A stretch of 64,000 nt of DNA from Propionibacterium acidifaciens DSM 21887 (GTDB lineage: Bacteria > Actinomycetota > Actinomycetes > Propionibacteriales > Propionibacteriaceae): positions 1 through 64,000 of the forward strand of contig NZ_AUFR01000001.1 in assembly GCF_000426605.1 (NCBI RefSeq). Reading direction: 5' to 3'. The position numbers and the translations under genes were made by a program. A model generated the notes under the pieces. That model did not search any database. It was not told the origin of the DNA and saw nothing but the letters and a program-made list of their open reading frames with translations. Positions 15,513-24,133 of this stretch are shown in pieces (within the stretch, counting starts at the first letter, position 1; each line of letters starts with the position of its first letter).

Positions 15513-16261
15513 TGTCGGATGATGGACCGGTGCCGGTGGACGGTTCGACCCGCGCGCGTGTGCAGCGGGTGTGGGAGCGGCTGGGGCGGGCCTGCGAGGC
15601 CGCCGGGCGCGACCGCGACGAGGTGCGCCTCCTGCCGGTCAGCAAGCTGCACGACGTCGACGAGATCCGCGCCGTCCACGCCGCCCTGGCCGAGGTGAGC
15701 GGCGATGCCGGGCCCCGCAGCTACGGCGAGAACCACGTCCAGGAGATCGTCGCCAAGACCGCCCGGATCGGCCCCGACGAGGGCATCGACTTCACCCTCA
15801 TCGGCCATCTGCAGACCAACAAGGTCAATGCCGTGCTGCCGCGCATCCGCGAGTTCCAGGCGCTCGACTCCCTGCGGCTGGCCGCCCGCCTCGACCGCCG
15901 GCTCACCGAGCTCGGCCGCACCCTGGACGTGCTCGTCGAGGTCAACACCTCGGGCGAGCGGACCAAGCACGGCGTCGGCCTCGACGAGGCCTTCGGCTTC
16001 TGCGAGGCCCTGGCCGACTACGAGGCGCTCGACGTGAAGGGCCTCATGACGGTGGCGGTCGACAGCCCCGACACCGCCCGTGTCGCGGCCTGCTTCGATG
16101 CGCTCGTCGCGCTGCGCGACCGGCTGCGCGGCCGGGCGGTGCTCGGTTCGACCTGGTGCGAGCTGTCGATGGGCATGAGCGGCGACTTCCCGCTGGCCAT
16201 CGCCCATGGCGCGACGACGGTGCGCATCGGCACCGCCCTCTTCGGCCCCCGCGCCTACTGA
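15509..16261 (+). CDS. yggS: YggS-family pyridoxal-phosphate-binding protein
   Basis: 250 residues, alanine-racemase-like barrel without catalytic partner domain. LLPVSKLHDVDEIRAV carries the PLP lysine; SYGENHVQEIVAK, FTLIGHLQTNKVNAVLPRI and CELSMGMSGDFPLAIAHGAT are the family blocks. Members buffer PLP and affect amino- and keto-acid balance. The ATG at 15509 overlaps the VWA stop by 4 bp (an ATG directly follows at 15512). The gene end overlaps the convergent peptidase stop by 7 bp. Confidence 0.93.
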   Translation: MMSDDGPVPVDGSTRARVQRVWERLGRACEAAGRDRDEVRLLPVSKLHDVDEIRAVHAALAEVSGDAGPRSYGENHVQEIVAKTARIGPDEGIDFTLIGHLQTNKVNAVLPRIREFQALDSLRLAARLDRRLTELGRTLDVLVEVNTSGERTKHGVGLDEAFGFCEALADYEALDVKGLMTVAVDSPDTARVAACFDALVALRDRLRGRAVLGSTWCELSMGMSGDFPLAIAHGATTVRIGTALFGPRAY

Positions 16262-18252
16262 GCGAGGCCCTCCGCCCCGGTCCGCCCGTCCGGGGCCGGC
16301 GGGTTCTCGAGCGGGGGCGCCGCGACGCCATCGGCCGGCTCGAAGCCGAAGAGCCGGGCGTAGAAGCCCAGCTCGCACTCCAGCACGCGGCGCCGCGTGG
16401 CCGGCAGCCGGAATCCGTGCCCCTCGCCCTCGAAGGTGACGAGTGCCACCGGGAGTCCCCGGGCCCGGAGCGCGTCGGCGAGCGCCTGCGACTGGTCGGG
16501 CGGGACGATCGGGTCGTCCAGCCCCTGGAACAGGAGCATCGGGGCGGTGAGCCCGTCGAGGTGGTTGATGGGGGAGCGCTCCTCGTAGCGGGCCCGCGCC
16601 TGCGGCCACGGTCCCAGCAGTCCGTCGTTGTAGCGGGCCTCGAACTTGTGGGTCCCGGCCTGCAGCGCGACGAGGTCGGCGACGCCGTAGCGCGAGACGC
16701 CCGCCGCGAACACGTCCGAGCGCTCCAGGGCGCTCAGCACGGTGAAGCCGCCGGCGCTGCCGCCGGTGATGACGACCCGGTGCGGGTCGGCCAGCCCGGC
16801 CCGCACCGCCCACCGGGCCGCATCGATGCAGTCGTCCACGTCGGCGACGCCCCACTGGCCGCGCAGGCGCTCGCGGACGGCGCGTCCGAAGCCGGCCGAG
16901 CCCGAGTAGTTGACCGCCATGACGGCGAAGCCGCGGCTGGTCCAGAACTGGGTGGCGGTCGAGTAGTCGTCGACCGCCATGCCGGTCGGCCCGCCGTGCA
17001 CGGTGACGATGAGCGGCGGGCGGGACCCCGCCGGTCCCCGGAAGCGGGGGTTGCGCGGCGGCCAGAGGAGGCACTGGAAGCGGCCGTGGCGGTTCTCGTC
17101 GACCAGGTGCACCTCGCCGACGCTCGTGAGGGCCGGGTCGGGCGGCGCGGAGGGGCAGCGGAGGACCGCGCCGCCGGCGGCCACGTCGATGATCGCCGGG
17201 GGCGCGTCGGCCCGGCGGACGAGCGCCAGCACCCCCTGCTCGGTGGTGACGACCTGCTCCAGGTCGGCCACCGCGCCGAGGCGCCGCGACGGGCCTCCGG
17301 TCAGCGGGCAGTCGACCAGCTCGGCCACCCCGTCGACGTAGCGGGCGAACCACAGCCGGTCGTCGTGGACGGCGACGGGGCGGCGGGCCAGCTGCCAGAC
17401 GGGAAGGTCCGCGTCGTGGGGCTCGGTGCTGACCGGCCGCGGGGCGGCGGGCCCGCCCGTCCAGCGCCACGGGTCCCACCAGCCGTGCGCGTCCGACATG
17501 AACAGCAGGGAGCCGTCCGGGGCCCACAGCGGGTGCTGCACGGCGATGCCGGAGGCCGGGTCGGGGCCGGCGCCGTCGACGAGCACCCGCTCCTCGACCA
17601 GGTGCGTCCCGTCGTCGTCGAGGCGGGCGACGACGAGCTGGGCCCCGTCCCAGGGCATGGCCGGCTGGTCCCACTGCACCCAGGCGCAGACGCCGTCGGC
17701 GCGCACGGCCGGGTCGGCGTAGAAGTCGTGCCCGGCGGCGAGCACGGTTCCCGGGTCGGGCGCGCCGCCGGGCCAGGGCAGGGCGACGAGGCTCGTGACG
17801 ACGTCCTGCGGGTCGGTGTGGTCCTCGCGCACCGCCAGGACGACGCCGAACGCGGCGCACGGCGCGGGGGCCGCGTAGCGCATCAGGGGATCGGCCGGAG
17901 TGAGCGCCACCGGCCCGCGGCCCTCGAGCGTGCCGACCACCTGCTGGGCCGCGGCGTCGACCCAGACGACGATGCCGTCGCCGGCGGCCCAGGAGCCGCC
18001 TCCGTACTCGTTGACGCGCGCCCGCACGTCGGCCGGGGCTGGGGTCAGCTCGACGACGGTGTCGCCGGCCCGGCGCAGCAGCGTCATGCGGGAACCCTCC
18101 TCGGGGCGCGACTCGAGCCAGAGGGCGTTCCGGCCGTCGCCGCCGAGCTCGCGCATCGCGACCCCGGCGGCCAGCACGTCGTCCAGACCGATGGGGGAGT
18201 CCCACGATCCATGGGGGGCGGTGGTCATCGCGTCGGAGGCCGGCGAACTCAT
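16255..18252 (-). CDS. S9-family prolyl oligopeptidase / acylaminoacyl peptidase
   Basis: 665 residues. An N-terminal beta-propeller-like region (about 1-390, many W/D-rich repeats) precedes an alpha/beta hydrolase domain. The catalytic Ser is in TGGSAGGFTVLSAL (GxSxGG), the Asp in QGLDDPIVPP and the His in GEGHGFR. The family cleaves short peptides or removes N-terminal residues in the cytoplasm. The oxyanion region VTVHGGPTGMAVDDYS is typical of S9C. Start ATG 18252 (MSSPASDAMTT) was preferred over a longer frame that would enter the DtxR-like site; its ribosome site is weak. It is divergent from the decayed ABC transporter. Confidence 0.9.
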   Translation of the reverse strand: MSSPASDAMTTAPHGSWDSPIGLDDVLAAGVAMRELGGDGRNALWLESRPEEGSRMTLLRRAGDTVVELTPAPADVRARVNEYGGGSWAAGDGIVVWVDAAAQQVVGTLEGRGPVALTPADPLMRYAAPAPCAAFGVVLAVREDHTDPQDVVTSLVALPWPGGAPDPGTVLAAGHDFYADPAVRADGVCAWVQWDQPAMPWDGAQLVVARLDDDGTHLVEERVLVDGAGPDPASGIAVQHPLWAPDGSLLFMSDAHGWWDPWRWTGGPAAPRPVSTEPHDADLPVWQLARRPVAVHDDRLWFARYVDGVAELVDCPLTGGPSRRLGAVADLEQVVTTEQGVLALVRRADAPPAIIDVAAGGAVLRCPSAPPDPALTSVGEVHLVDENRHGRFQCLLWPPRNPRFRGPAGSRPPLIVTVHGGPTGMAVDDYSTATQFWTSRGFAVMAVNYSGSAGFGRAVRERLRGQWGVADVDDCIDAARWAVRAGLADPHRVVITGGSAGGFTVLSALERSDVFAAGVSRYGVADLVALQAGTHKFEARYNDGLLGPWPQARARYEERSPINHLDGLTAPMLLFQGLDDPIVPPDQSQALADALRARGLPVALVTFEGEGHGFRLPATRRRVLECELGFYARLFGFEPADGVAAPPLENPPAPDGRTGAEGLAQ

Positions 18253-18357
18253 GCTTCGAGAGTACGCGCGCCCGTCGGCGGGTCGCCCCCGTCGGGCCGG
18301 GACGTCCCGATGAGGCGGAGGAGAGCCAGGACGAATTTTCTTGTCAGCCGTGAACAT

Positions 18358-18376
18358 TTAGCTTAGCCTGGCTTTT
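18358..18376 (+). promoter_or_regulatory. DtxR/IdeR-like iron box
   Basis: TTAGCTTAGCCTGGCTTTT matches the 19-bp DtxR consensus TTAGGTTAGSCTAACCTAA at about 13 positions, best in the left half. It stands directly before the dead ABC transporter, where an iron-regulated promoter would be expected. The right half is poor, so it may be eroding with the genes. Confidence 0.45.
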
Positions 18377-18379
18377 GTG

Positions 18380-19113
18380 ATCGCATCCCGGGGCATGGAT
18401 CACGCGCCCGCTGCGACGGCGCTCCCCCCTGCGTGCGAGCGGGCTGACCCTGTCGTGCCGGGGCCCGACGCTGCTGCGCGGGCTGTCCTTCGAGCTGCGA
18501 TCCGACCGGGTCCTCGTCGTCACCGGAGCCTCGGGCGTCGGCAAGACGACCCTGCTGCGAGCCATCGCGGGTACGGCGGCCGAGGCGATCGCCGCCGCAG
18601 CGGTCGAGCGCTCCGGCCGGCTCGGCTACGTCTTCCAGGAGCCAGGAGCCGCGCCTACTGCCCTGGCGCACCGCGCACAGGAACGTCGCCCTGCTGGCCG
18701 CCGATCGCGAGCACGCCGGTCGCGAGCACGCCGGCCGGGCCGCCGACGAGTGGCTCGGCCGGGCGGGGCTGGGTGATGCGGCCGGGCTGCACGCCGGGCA
18801 GCTATGCGCCAGCGGGTGTCCATCGCGCGCGCCATGGTCACCGCGCCCGATCTGCTCCTGGTGGACGAGCCCTTCTCGTCCCTTGACGGGGCGCTTGGCC
18901 GCGGAACTCCGCGGGCGGCTCGTGGGGATCATCGCCGTCGAGCACATCGACGCCGTCCGGGTGACGCACGACCCCGGCGAGGCCGAGGCCGTCTCGAGCC
19001 TGCGGCTGCGCCTGAGCGGTGATGAGGACGGGGCGTGGACGCTCGCGTGGGAACGAGAGGACCGGGCCCGACCGGCCGTTCCCTCACGGGCCTGGTCGGC
19101 CTGGGCTGTCTGA
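18380..19113 (+). pseudogene. ABC transporter ATPase (NitT/TauT-like), frameshifted
   Basis: Joined across frames the product reads SGLTLSCRGPTLLRGLSFEL, VVTGASGVGKTTLLRAIAG (Walker A), LGYVFQEP (Q-loop), LPWRTA-like and NVALLAADREHAG in another frame, then DLLLVDEPFSSLD (Walker B) and VTHDPGEAEAV (H-loop) in further frames. At least three shifts occur between about 18640 and 18960, and the LSGG-like signature region is damaged. A 15-bp tandem duplication (GAGCACGCCGGTCGC type, 18712-18741) lies in the damaged stretch. Followed immediately by a broken permease and a broken lipoprotein, so the whole importer is dead. Confidence 0.75.
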
Positions 19114-19640
19114 TCGGACCGTGGTGGTGGCCTCGGGGAGACAGCCGGCCTATGCGCTGCCCAGCCCCGGGGGCACCTGGCGGGCCCTGGTGTCCATGGC
19201 GAGCACGGGGCCGACCGGTCTATGAGGGCGGCGGCCGCGGCGGGCCCTGGTGTCCATGGCGAGCACCGGCAGGCTGTGGGGATCGCTGGGCATCACGCTG
19301 CGGCGCACGGTGCTGGGGCTGGCCTGCCTCATCGGCATCGCCTGGGGGCGCTCAGCGCCGTCAGCGGCATCCTCGACGCCTTCACCCGATCGTGGTTGTC
19401 GCTGCTCATGGCGGTGCCGCCCATCGTCAGTCGTCATCGGCATGCTCGCCCTCGGTCCGACCGCCGGCGTCGTGCTGCTGGTCGTCGTGCTCGTCTCGGC
19501 GCCCCTGATCACCGCCTCGACGCGCGACGCCATCGGCCAGGTCGACCCCGTCCTGCTCGAGATGGCCCACGCCTTCGGTCGCGGCCCTGCCTGGCGCGGG
19601 CGCCATACGATCCCCTCGAACCGGTCAGGGTTCCCCATCG
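19080..19640 (+). pseudogene. ABC transporter permease, frameshifted
   Basis: Fragments in two or three frames: LTGLVGLGCLIGPWWW, PAYALPSPGGTWRALVSMAS, GSLGITLRRTVLGLACLIG, SGILDAFTRSWLSLLMAVPP and GMLALGPTAGVVLLVVVLVS, then SAPLITASTRDAIGQVDPVL with EMAHAFGRG (the EAA-like loop). This is the BPD-type permease of the NitT/TauT group. It is interrupted near 19225 by a stop that falls between two copies of a 28-bp repeat. No intact permease frame remains. Confidence 0.7.
19179..19266 (+). repeat. 28-bp direct repeat, 60-bp period, inside the permease relic
   Basis: GGCGGGCCCTGGTGTCCATG plus GCGAGCAC occurs at 19179-19206 and again at 19239-19266. The duplicated segment encodes W-R-A-L-V-S-M-A-S and brings in a stop codon between the copies, a likely cause or consequence of the gene's decay. 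Confidence 0.8.
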
Positions 19641-19654
19641 AAGGAGATGCACCA

Positions 19655-20689
19655 ATGAGAGCATCCCGACGCGACGTCCTGGCCTGGAGCGCCGCGGTGG
19701 CCGCCCTGGGGCTGGCCGGCTGCTCGTCCAGGGAGGGCGGGGCGGCCTCGTCGTCCTCGACCTCCAGTGGCCCCATCGACGATCTGCGCGTCTACGTGCC
19801 CACGACGCTGGCGTTCATGGCGCCCATGGCGGCGTTCGGCGACGAACTCAAGAGCGAGGGCGCGGTCGAGGAGGTCACGATCCGGAACTGGGCCGGCGTC
19901 GACGTGCTCACCTCGCTGCTGCTCGACCACGAGGCGGATGTCGCGGCCGTCCCCTCCTACGTGGGTGCCGATCCTTGCACCAAGGGGGACGATCTGCGGC
20001 TGGCGGCGATCACCGTGTGGGGCATGCTCTACGTCCTCGGTCCGAAGGAGGACGAGGGGGCCGACGACATGGGCCTGCTCACGGGCAGGAGGATCGGCGT
20101 GCCGCCGCCGAACGACATGCCCGATCTGGTCTTCCGCTATCTGCTCGCGCAAAAGGGCATCGACGCGGCCGGCATCGACATCGTCCCGTACCCCGACGCG
20201 CAGGAGCTGCTGAACGCCTTCGTGAGCGGACAGCTCGACTGGGCGGTGTGCCCGAGCGCCCCGCCGCTGTCGCCGTCGCCAAGTCCGCCCAGGCCGGCCG
20301 CCAGGTGGGGCGCGTCGTCGACATGCAGAAGATCTGGGCCGAGGTCACCGGCTCGGACGCCCGCTTCCCGATGGCGGGCATCGCCGTGCCGACCGCCGTC
20401 GCCGGCGACGAGAGCCTGCTCGGCGGCATCCTGGGCGACATGGAATCGGCCGTGAACACGGTCAACGCCGCCGGAGAGGAGATCATCGGTCGGATCGCCG
20501 CCTTCCACGCAGGTGGACGCTGCCATCGTCGGGCAGGTCATCCCCCGTCTGCAGCAGCAGATGGTCCTGGGGGCCCGGTGCAGGGACGGACTGGCCGATT
20601 TCTACGAGCGCCTGGCCGTCCTGAACCCCGACGTCATCGGAGGCAGGGTTCCCGACGACGCCTTCTTCCTCGCCGATCCGCGCGGATGA
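19655..20689 (+). pseudogene. ABC transporter substrate-binding lipoprotein, frameshifted
   Basis: Starts well: AAGGAG at 8-nt spacing, ATG 19655, twin-Arg-like MRASRRDVLAWSAAVAALGL and lipobox LAGC. An NMT1/TauA-like domain follows (LRVYVPTTLAFMAPMAAFGD, VDVLTSLLLDHEADVAAVPS, LVFRYLLAQKGID, LLNAFVSGQLDWAVCP). Near 20260 the frame shifts to AVAVAKSAQAGRQVGRVVDM and AGIAVPTAVAGDESLLGGIL. Near 20510 it shifts again to VDAAIVGQVIPRLQQQMVLG and ends FFLADPRG. Two shifts disable it. With ATPase and permease it formed an importer; the DtxR-like site hints at iron or an iron-linked cofactor, but the ligand cannot be told. Confidence 0.8.
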
Positions 20690-20703
20690 GCGTCCGCCGG
20701 AAC

Positions 20704-20737
20704 GGATCCCCGGGACCCTCCCCGGACCGGGGGATCC
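20704..20737 (+). terminator. Hairpin after the dead ABC operon
   Basis: GGATCCCCGG (20704-20713) pairs with CCGGGGGATCC (20727-20737), with one bulge; there is no U tract. Lies 15 bp after the lipoprotein stop and upstream of the DUF3145 gene. Confidence 0.4.
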
Positions 20738-20888
20738 CGGGGCCGGTGGGCTCCGCTTTGGCATCTCGGGCGGAACTGGTGCACAATCGCACCGACAACA
20801 CCGGTCGCCGACCGGTCTCATCGCGCCGTGACGATCGTCCCGTGCAGGCTGCTGGGGAAGGTACACCTGAATGACGGGAGGAACCGGC

Positions 20889-21389
20889 ATGGCTCAGAAC
20901 GCACGTGGCGAGATCTTCATCCACTCGGCCACAGCGGCGCTGTGCCCGCACATCGAATGGGCGATCAGCGCCGTCGTCGGCGCGCCCGTCGCCCTCGAGT
21001 GGACGCCCCAAGGGGCCCAGCCCGGCACGATGCGCGCCGAGAGCATCTGGGAGGGCGACGAGGGCGTCTGCGCCCGGATCGTCTCGGCCCTCATGCGCTG
21101 CCACCGGCTGCGCTTCGAGGTGACCTCCCAGGCCCGCCCCGGCGGTTTCGGCGAGCGCTACTCCTACACGCCGGCCCTCGGCGTCTTCCACGCCGTCACC
21201 GACGAGTTCGGCGACATCCAGGTCAGCGAGAACCGGCTGCGCGCGGCCCTCTCAGAGCGGGGCTCCGGCGGCCGGGACGTCCGCGAGGCCATCGACGCCC
21301 TGCTCGGCGCCCCCTGGGACGACGAGCTCGAGATCTTCCGCCACGCCGGGGACGAGGCCCCCGTGCGGTGGCTCCACCGCGCGGTGTGA
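20889..21389 (+). CDS. DUF3145 family protein
   Basis: 166 residues, a conserved actinobacterial protein of unknown function. Recognised by IFIHSATAALCPHIEWAIS, LEWTPQGAQPGTMRAESIW and FEVTSQARPGGFGERYSYTP, plus length and composition. ATG 20889 has GGGAGGA about 6 nt upstream; an in-frame ATG at 20871 overlaps that site and is less likely. It stands alone in its transcription unit as far as can be seen. Confidence 0.88.
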   Translation: MAQNARGEIFIHSATAALCPHIEWAISAVVGAPVALEWTPQGAQPGTMRAESIWEGDEGVCARIVSALMRCHRLRFEVTSQARPGGFGERYSYTPALGVFHAVTDEFGDIQVSENRLRAALSERGSGGRDVREAIDALLGAPWDDELEIFRHAGDEAPVRWLHRAV

Positions 21390-21438
21390 CGGCCCCGAAG
21401 GGCCCTCGGACGCGGAGGGCGGGCCTTATGCTCGGGTG

Positions 21439-22413
21439 ATGAACATCACAGCGCAGCAGCACAGCGCCTCCGAACCCCGCATCGAGGTCGGACGCCTCGA
21501 CCGTCCCGACGGCGAGCGTCTCCTGGTGCGTGCCTGGCTCCCCGTCGGTGAGCCGCTGGCCGTCCTCCAGATCAGCCACGGCATGGCCGAGCACTCCAAG
21601 CGCTACGACCGCTTCGCCCGCGCCCTCACCGCGGCCGGCTGGGCCGTCTACGCCGGCGACCACCGGGGCCACGGCGGCACCGCCGGCCACCTCGAACGGG
21701 CCGGCATCTGGCCCCGCAACGGCTGGTCGGTCGTCACCGAGGACCTCCACGCGGTCCACGAGCTGGCCGTGCGCCGCCACCCGGGCGCCCCGCAGTTCCT
21801 CCTGGGGCACTCGATGGGCTCGGTCCTCGCCCGCGAGTACGCGATGCACTGGTCGCAGGAGCTGTCCGGCCTCATCCTGTCCGGTACGACGCCGAGCATG
21901 GGGCGCACCGGGGTGCCCGCCCGAGAGACGGCCCGTGCCGAGGCCGGGCTGCGCGGCTGGGACAGTCCAAGCCGCCTCGTCCACGCGCTCGGCTTCGCCT
22001 CGTACAACCGGGCCTTCCGGCCGGCCCGGACCCCGTTCGACTGGCTCAGCCGCGACGAGGCCGAGGTCGACGCCTACGTCGCCGACCCCTGGTGCGGCTT
22101 CACCTGCTCCAACGGCCTCTTCGCGGAGATCATCGAGGGCCAGATCCGCGTCCACTCGCGCAGCCACGTCGCCCTCGTCGGCTGGGAGCTGCCGGTGCTC
22201 GTCGTCGGAGGCGGCGCCGACCCCGTCTGCGGCAACGGCCGCGCCGTCGAGGAGGTCGTCGGGGAGTACGGCATCGCCGGCCTCACCGACGTCGTCGGCA
22301 GGGTCTGGCCGGGCGCCCGCCACGAGCTGCTCAACGAGACCAACCGGGACGAGGTCACCGCCGGCCTCCTCGACTGGCTCGAGCGCCGCCGCACCGGCAG
22401 GATCTTCGACTGA
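21439..22413 (+). CDS. Alpha/beta hydrolase (monoacylglycerol lipase-like)
   Basis: 324 residues. QISHGMAEHSKRYDRFARAL gives the HG oxyanion motif, YAGDHRGHGGT follows, and the nucleophile elbow is LLGHSMGSVLARE (GHSMG). The acid lies near VLVVGGGADPVCGN and the His in ARHELLNE (PGARHELLNETN). This is the serine-aminopeptidase S33/monoglyceride lipase group, acting on lipid esters. ATG 21439 directly follows a TTATGCT-like -10 element at 21426-21432, so the mRNA could be leaderless; a GTG at 21436 is the alternative. It converges with fabF. Confidence 0.85.
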   Translation: MNITAQQHSASEPRIEVGRLDRPDGERLLVRAWLPVGEPLAVLQISHGMAEHSKRYDRFARALTAAGWAVYAGDHRGHGGTAGHLERAGIWPRNGWSVVTEDLHAVHELAVRRHPGAPQFLLGHSMGSVLAREYAMHWSQELSGLILSGTTPSMGRTGVPARETARAEAGLRGWDSPSRLVHALGFASYNRAFRPARTPFDWLSRDEAEVDAYVADPWCGFTCSNGLFAEIIEGQIRVHSRSHVALVGWELPVLVVGGGADPVCGNGRAVEEVVGEYGIAGLTDVVGRVWPGARHELLNETNRDEVTAGLLDWLERRRTGRIFD

Positions 22414-22425
22414 CGGGCCCGGGAC

Positions 22426-22467
22426 GACGAGGGGGGCGCGGATCCCACGGCCCGCGCCCCCCTCGTC
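22426..22467. terminator. Bidirectional terminator between hydrolase and fabF
   Basis: Perfect 15-bp arms (22426-22440 with 22453-22467, GACGAGGGGGGCGCG and complement), 12-nt loop. Placed between two converging genes. Confidence 0.8.
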
Positions 22468-22487
22468 CCGCACCGGACGGGCCGGGA

Positions 22488-23747
22488 TCACCCGGTGATG
22501 TTGTCGTTCGTGACGGCCACGGCGACGTTGTGCCCGCCGAAGCCGAAGGAGTTGTTCAGTGCGGCGAGGCGGCCCTCGGAGGGCAGCCCGACGGCCTCGT
22601 TCGCGGCGATGGTCACGCCCAAGTCGTCCTCGGGATCGTCGAGGTTGATCGTCGGAGGGACGATGCGCTCGTGGAGGGCCAGGAGGGTCGCCATGGTCTC
22701 GAGGGCGCCCGCGGCGCCCAGCAGGTGGCCGGTCATCGACTTGGTGCCGGTGACGACGACGTGGTCGGCGTCGTCGCCGAGCAGCTCGCGGATGCCGTGG
22801 GCCTCGGTGACGTCACCGGCCGGGGTCGAGGTGGCGTGGGCGTTGATGTGGTTGATGTCGGCGGGCGCCAGGTCGGCGTCGGCGAGGGCCTTGCGCATCG
22901 CGGCGCGCTGACCCCGGCCGCTCGGGTCGGGCTTGACCATGTCGTAGGAGTCGGCGCTGATGCCGGACCCGGCGATCGTGCCGTGGACGCGGGCGCCGCG
23001 GGCCGTGGCGTGCTCGAGGGTCTCGAGGACGAGCATGACCGAGCCCTCGCCCATGACGAAGCCGTCGCGGCCCCGGTCCCACGGGCGGGAGGCCCGTTGC
23101 GGCTCGTCGTTGCGCTTGGACAGCGCCTGCATCTGGGCGAACGAGACGATGGGCAGCGGGTGGATGAGCGCCTCGGCGCCGCCGACGAGGGCGATGTCCG
23201 CGCGTCCGGCGCGCAGCATGTCGAGGGCCAGGGAGATCGCCTCGTTCGAGGAGGCGCAGGCCGAGACGGTCGTGTGGACCCCGGCGCGGGCGCCGATGCG
23301 CAGGCCGACGTTGGCGGCCGGCGCGTTCGACATGAGCATCGGGACGGTGAAGGGGCTCACCCGGCGCTGGCCCTTGGTCTTCAAGATCTCCCACTGGGAG
23401 ATCGTGCTCTGGAGACCACCGATGCCGGTGCCGACGACCGAGGCGGCCCGGTTCGGATCGATCTCGTTCTCGGGGGAGAAGGTGAGGCCCGCGTCCTCCC
23501 AGGCCTGCCGGGCCGCGATGACGGCCAGCTGGCTGGAGCGGTCCATGTGGCGGAGCTCGATGCGGGTCAGCTGGGAGTCGACGTCCACGTCGACCTGCCC
23601 GGCGAAGCGCACGGGCAGGTCGGCGGCCCACTCCTGCTCGATCGTGCCGATGCCGCTGCGGCCGCTGCGGAGCCCCTCCCAGGTGCTCGCAACGTCGTTG
23701 CCGAGCGGGGTCAGCGCCCCCAGGCCGGTGACGACGATGGTGCTCAA
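22488..23747 (-). CDS. fabF: Beta-ketoacyl-ACP synthase II
   Basis: 419 residues. Elongates acyl-ACP by condensing it with malonyl-ACP in type II fatty-acid synthesis. Catalytic triad visible: Cys in TTVSACASSNEAI, His in NAHATSTPAGDVTEA, His in KSMTGHLLGAAGALE. The N-terminus MSTIVVTGLGALTPLG is the family start. Last gene of the fabD-fabH-acpP-fabF operon, 58 bp after acpP. The same order is known from Streptomyces, where it makes the chain-elongation core. Confidence 0.97.
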   Translation of the reverse strand: MSTIVVTGLGALTPLGNDVASTWEGLRSGRSGIGTIEQEWAADLPVRFAGQVDVDVDSQLTRIELRHMDRSSQLAVIAARQAWEDAGLTFSPENEIDPNRAASVVGTGIGGLQSTISQWEILKTKGQRRVSPFTVPMLMSNAPAANVGLRIGARAGVHTTVSACASSNEAISLALDMLRAGRADIALVGGAEALIHPLPIVSFAQMQALSKRNDEPQRASRPWDRGRDGFVMGEGSVMLVLETLEHATARGARVHGTIAGSGISADSYDMVKPDPSGRGQRAAMRKALADADLAPADINHINAHATSTPAGDVTEAHGIRELLGDDADHVVVTGTKSMTGHLLGAAGALETMATLLALHERIVPPTINLDDPEDDLGVTIAANEAVGLPSEGRLAALNNSFGFGGHNVAVAVTNDNITG

Positions 23748-23805
23748 TGTGTCCTCCAGTGCGGGTGTTCGAGTGTGGTGGGCGACGTGGAACGGTCGGT
23801 CGGGC

Positions 23806-24054
23806 TCAGGCCTTCTGGGCCTTCTCGACGTAGTCGACGGCGTCGGCGACGGTGCTCAGGCCCTTGACGTCCTCGTCGGGGATGTCGATGTTGAAGGCCT
23901 CCTGCAGGGCGTAGACGATCTCGACCATCGACAGGGAGTCGATGTCGAGGTCGTCGATGAAGCTCTTGTCGGGCTGGATGTCCTCGACCGGGACACCGGC
24001 GACGTCGTTGACGATCTCGGCGAGCTTGGTCAGGATCTCTTCGTTGGTAGCCAT
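23806..24054 (-). CDS. acpP: Acyl carrier protein
   Basis: 82 residues, acidic, typical ACP length. The 4'-phosphopantetheine site is the Ser in DDLDIDSLSMVEIVYAL (DSL motif). It carries growing acyl chains between FabD, FabH and FabF, whose genes flank it. The ATG is preceded by GAAAGGG, a good ribosome site. ACP genes are usually translated more strongly than their neighbours; the roughly 80-bp gap to fabH would allow this. Confidence 0.97.
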   Translation of the reverse strand: MATNEEILTKLAEIVNDVAGVPVEDIQPDKSFIDDLDIDSLSMVEIVYALQEAFNIDIPDEDVKGLSTVADAVDYVEKAQKA

Positions 24055-24133
24055 GGTCGGCCCTTTCTTGTTGGTGTTGTTGGGGGACAGGTCGTCGGAC
24101 GAGGTCCGTTGTCGGCGCCGTGCGCCGGTTCCG

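Noticed and set aside
15404-18205. Long antisense and out-of-frame open frames across yggS and the S9 peptidase
   Set aside because: Arg/Pro/Gly-rich translations typical of high-GC shadow frames.
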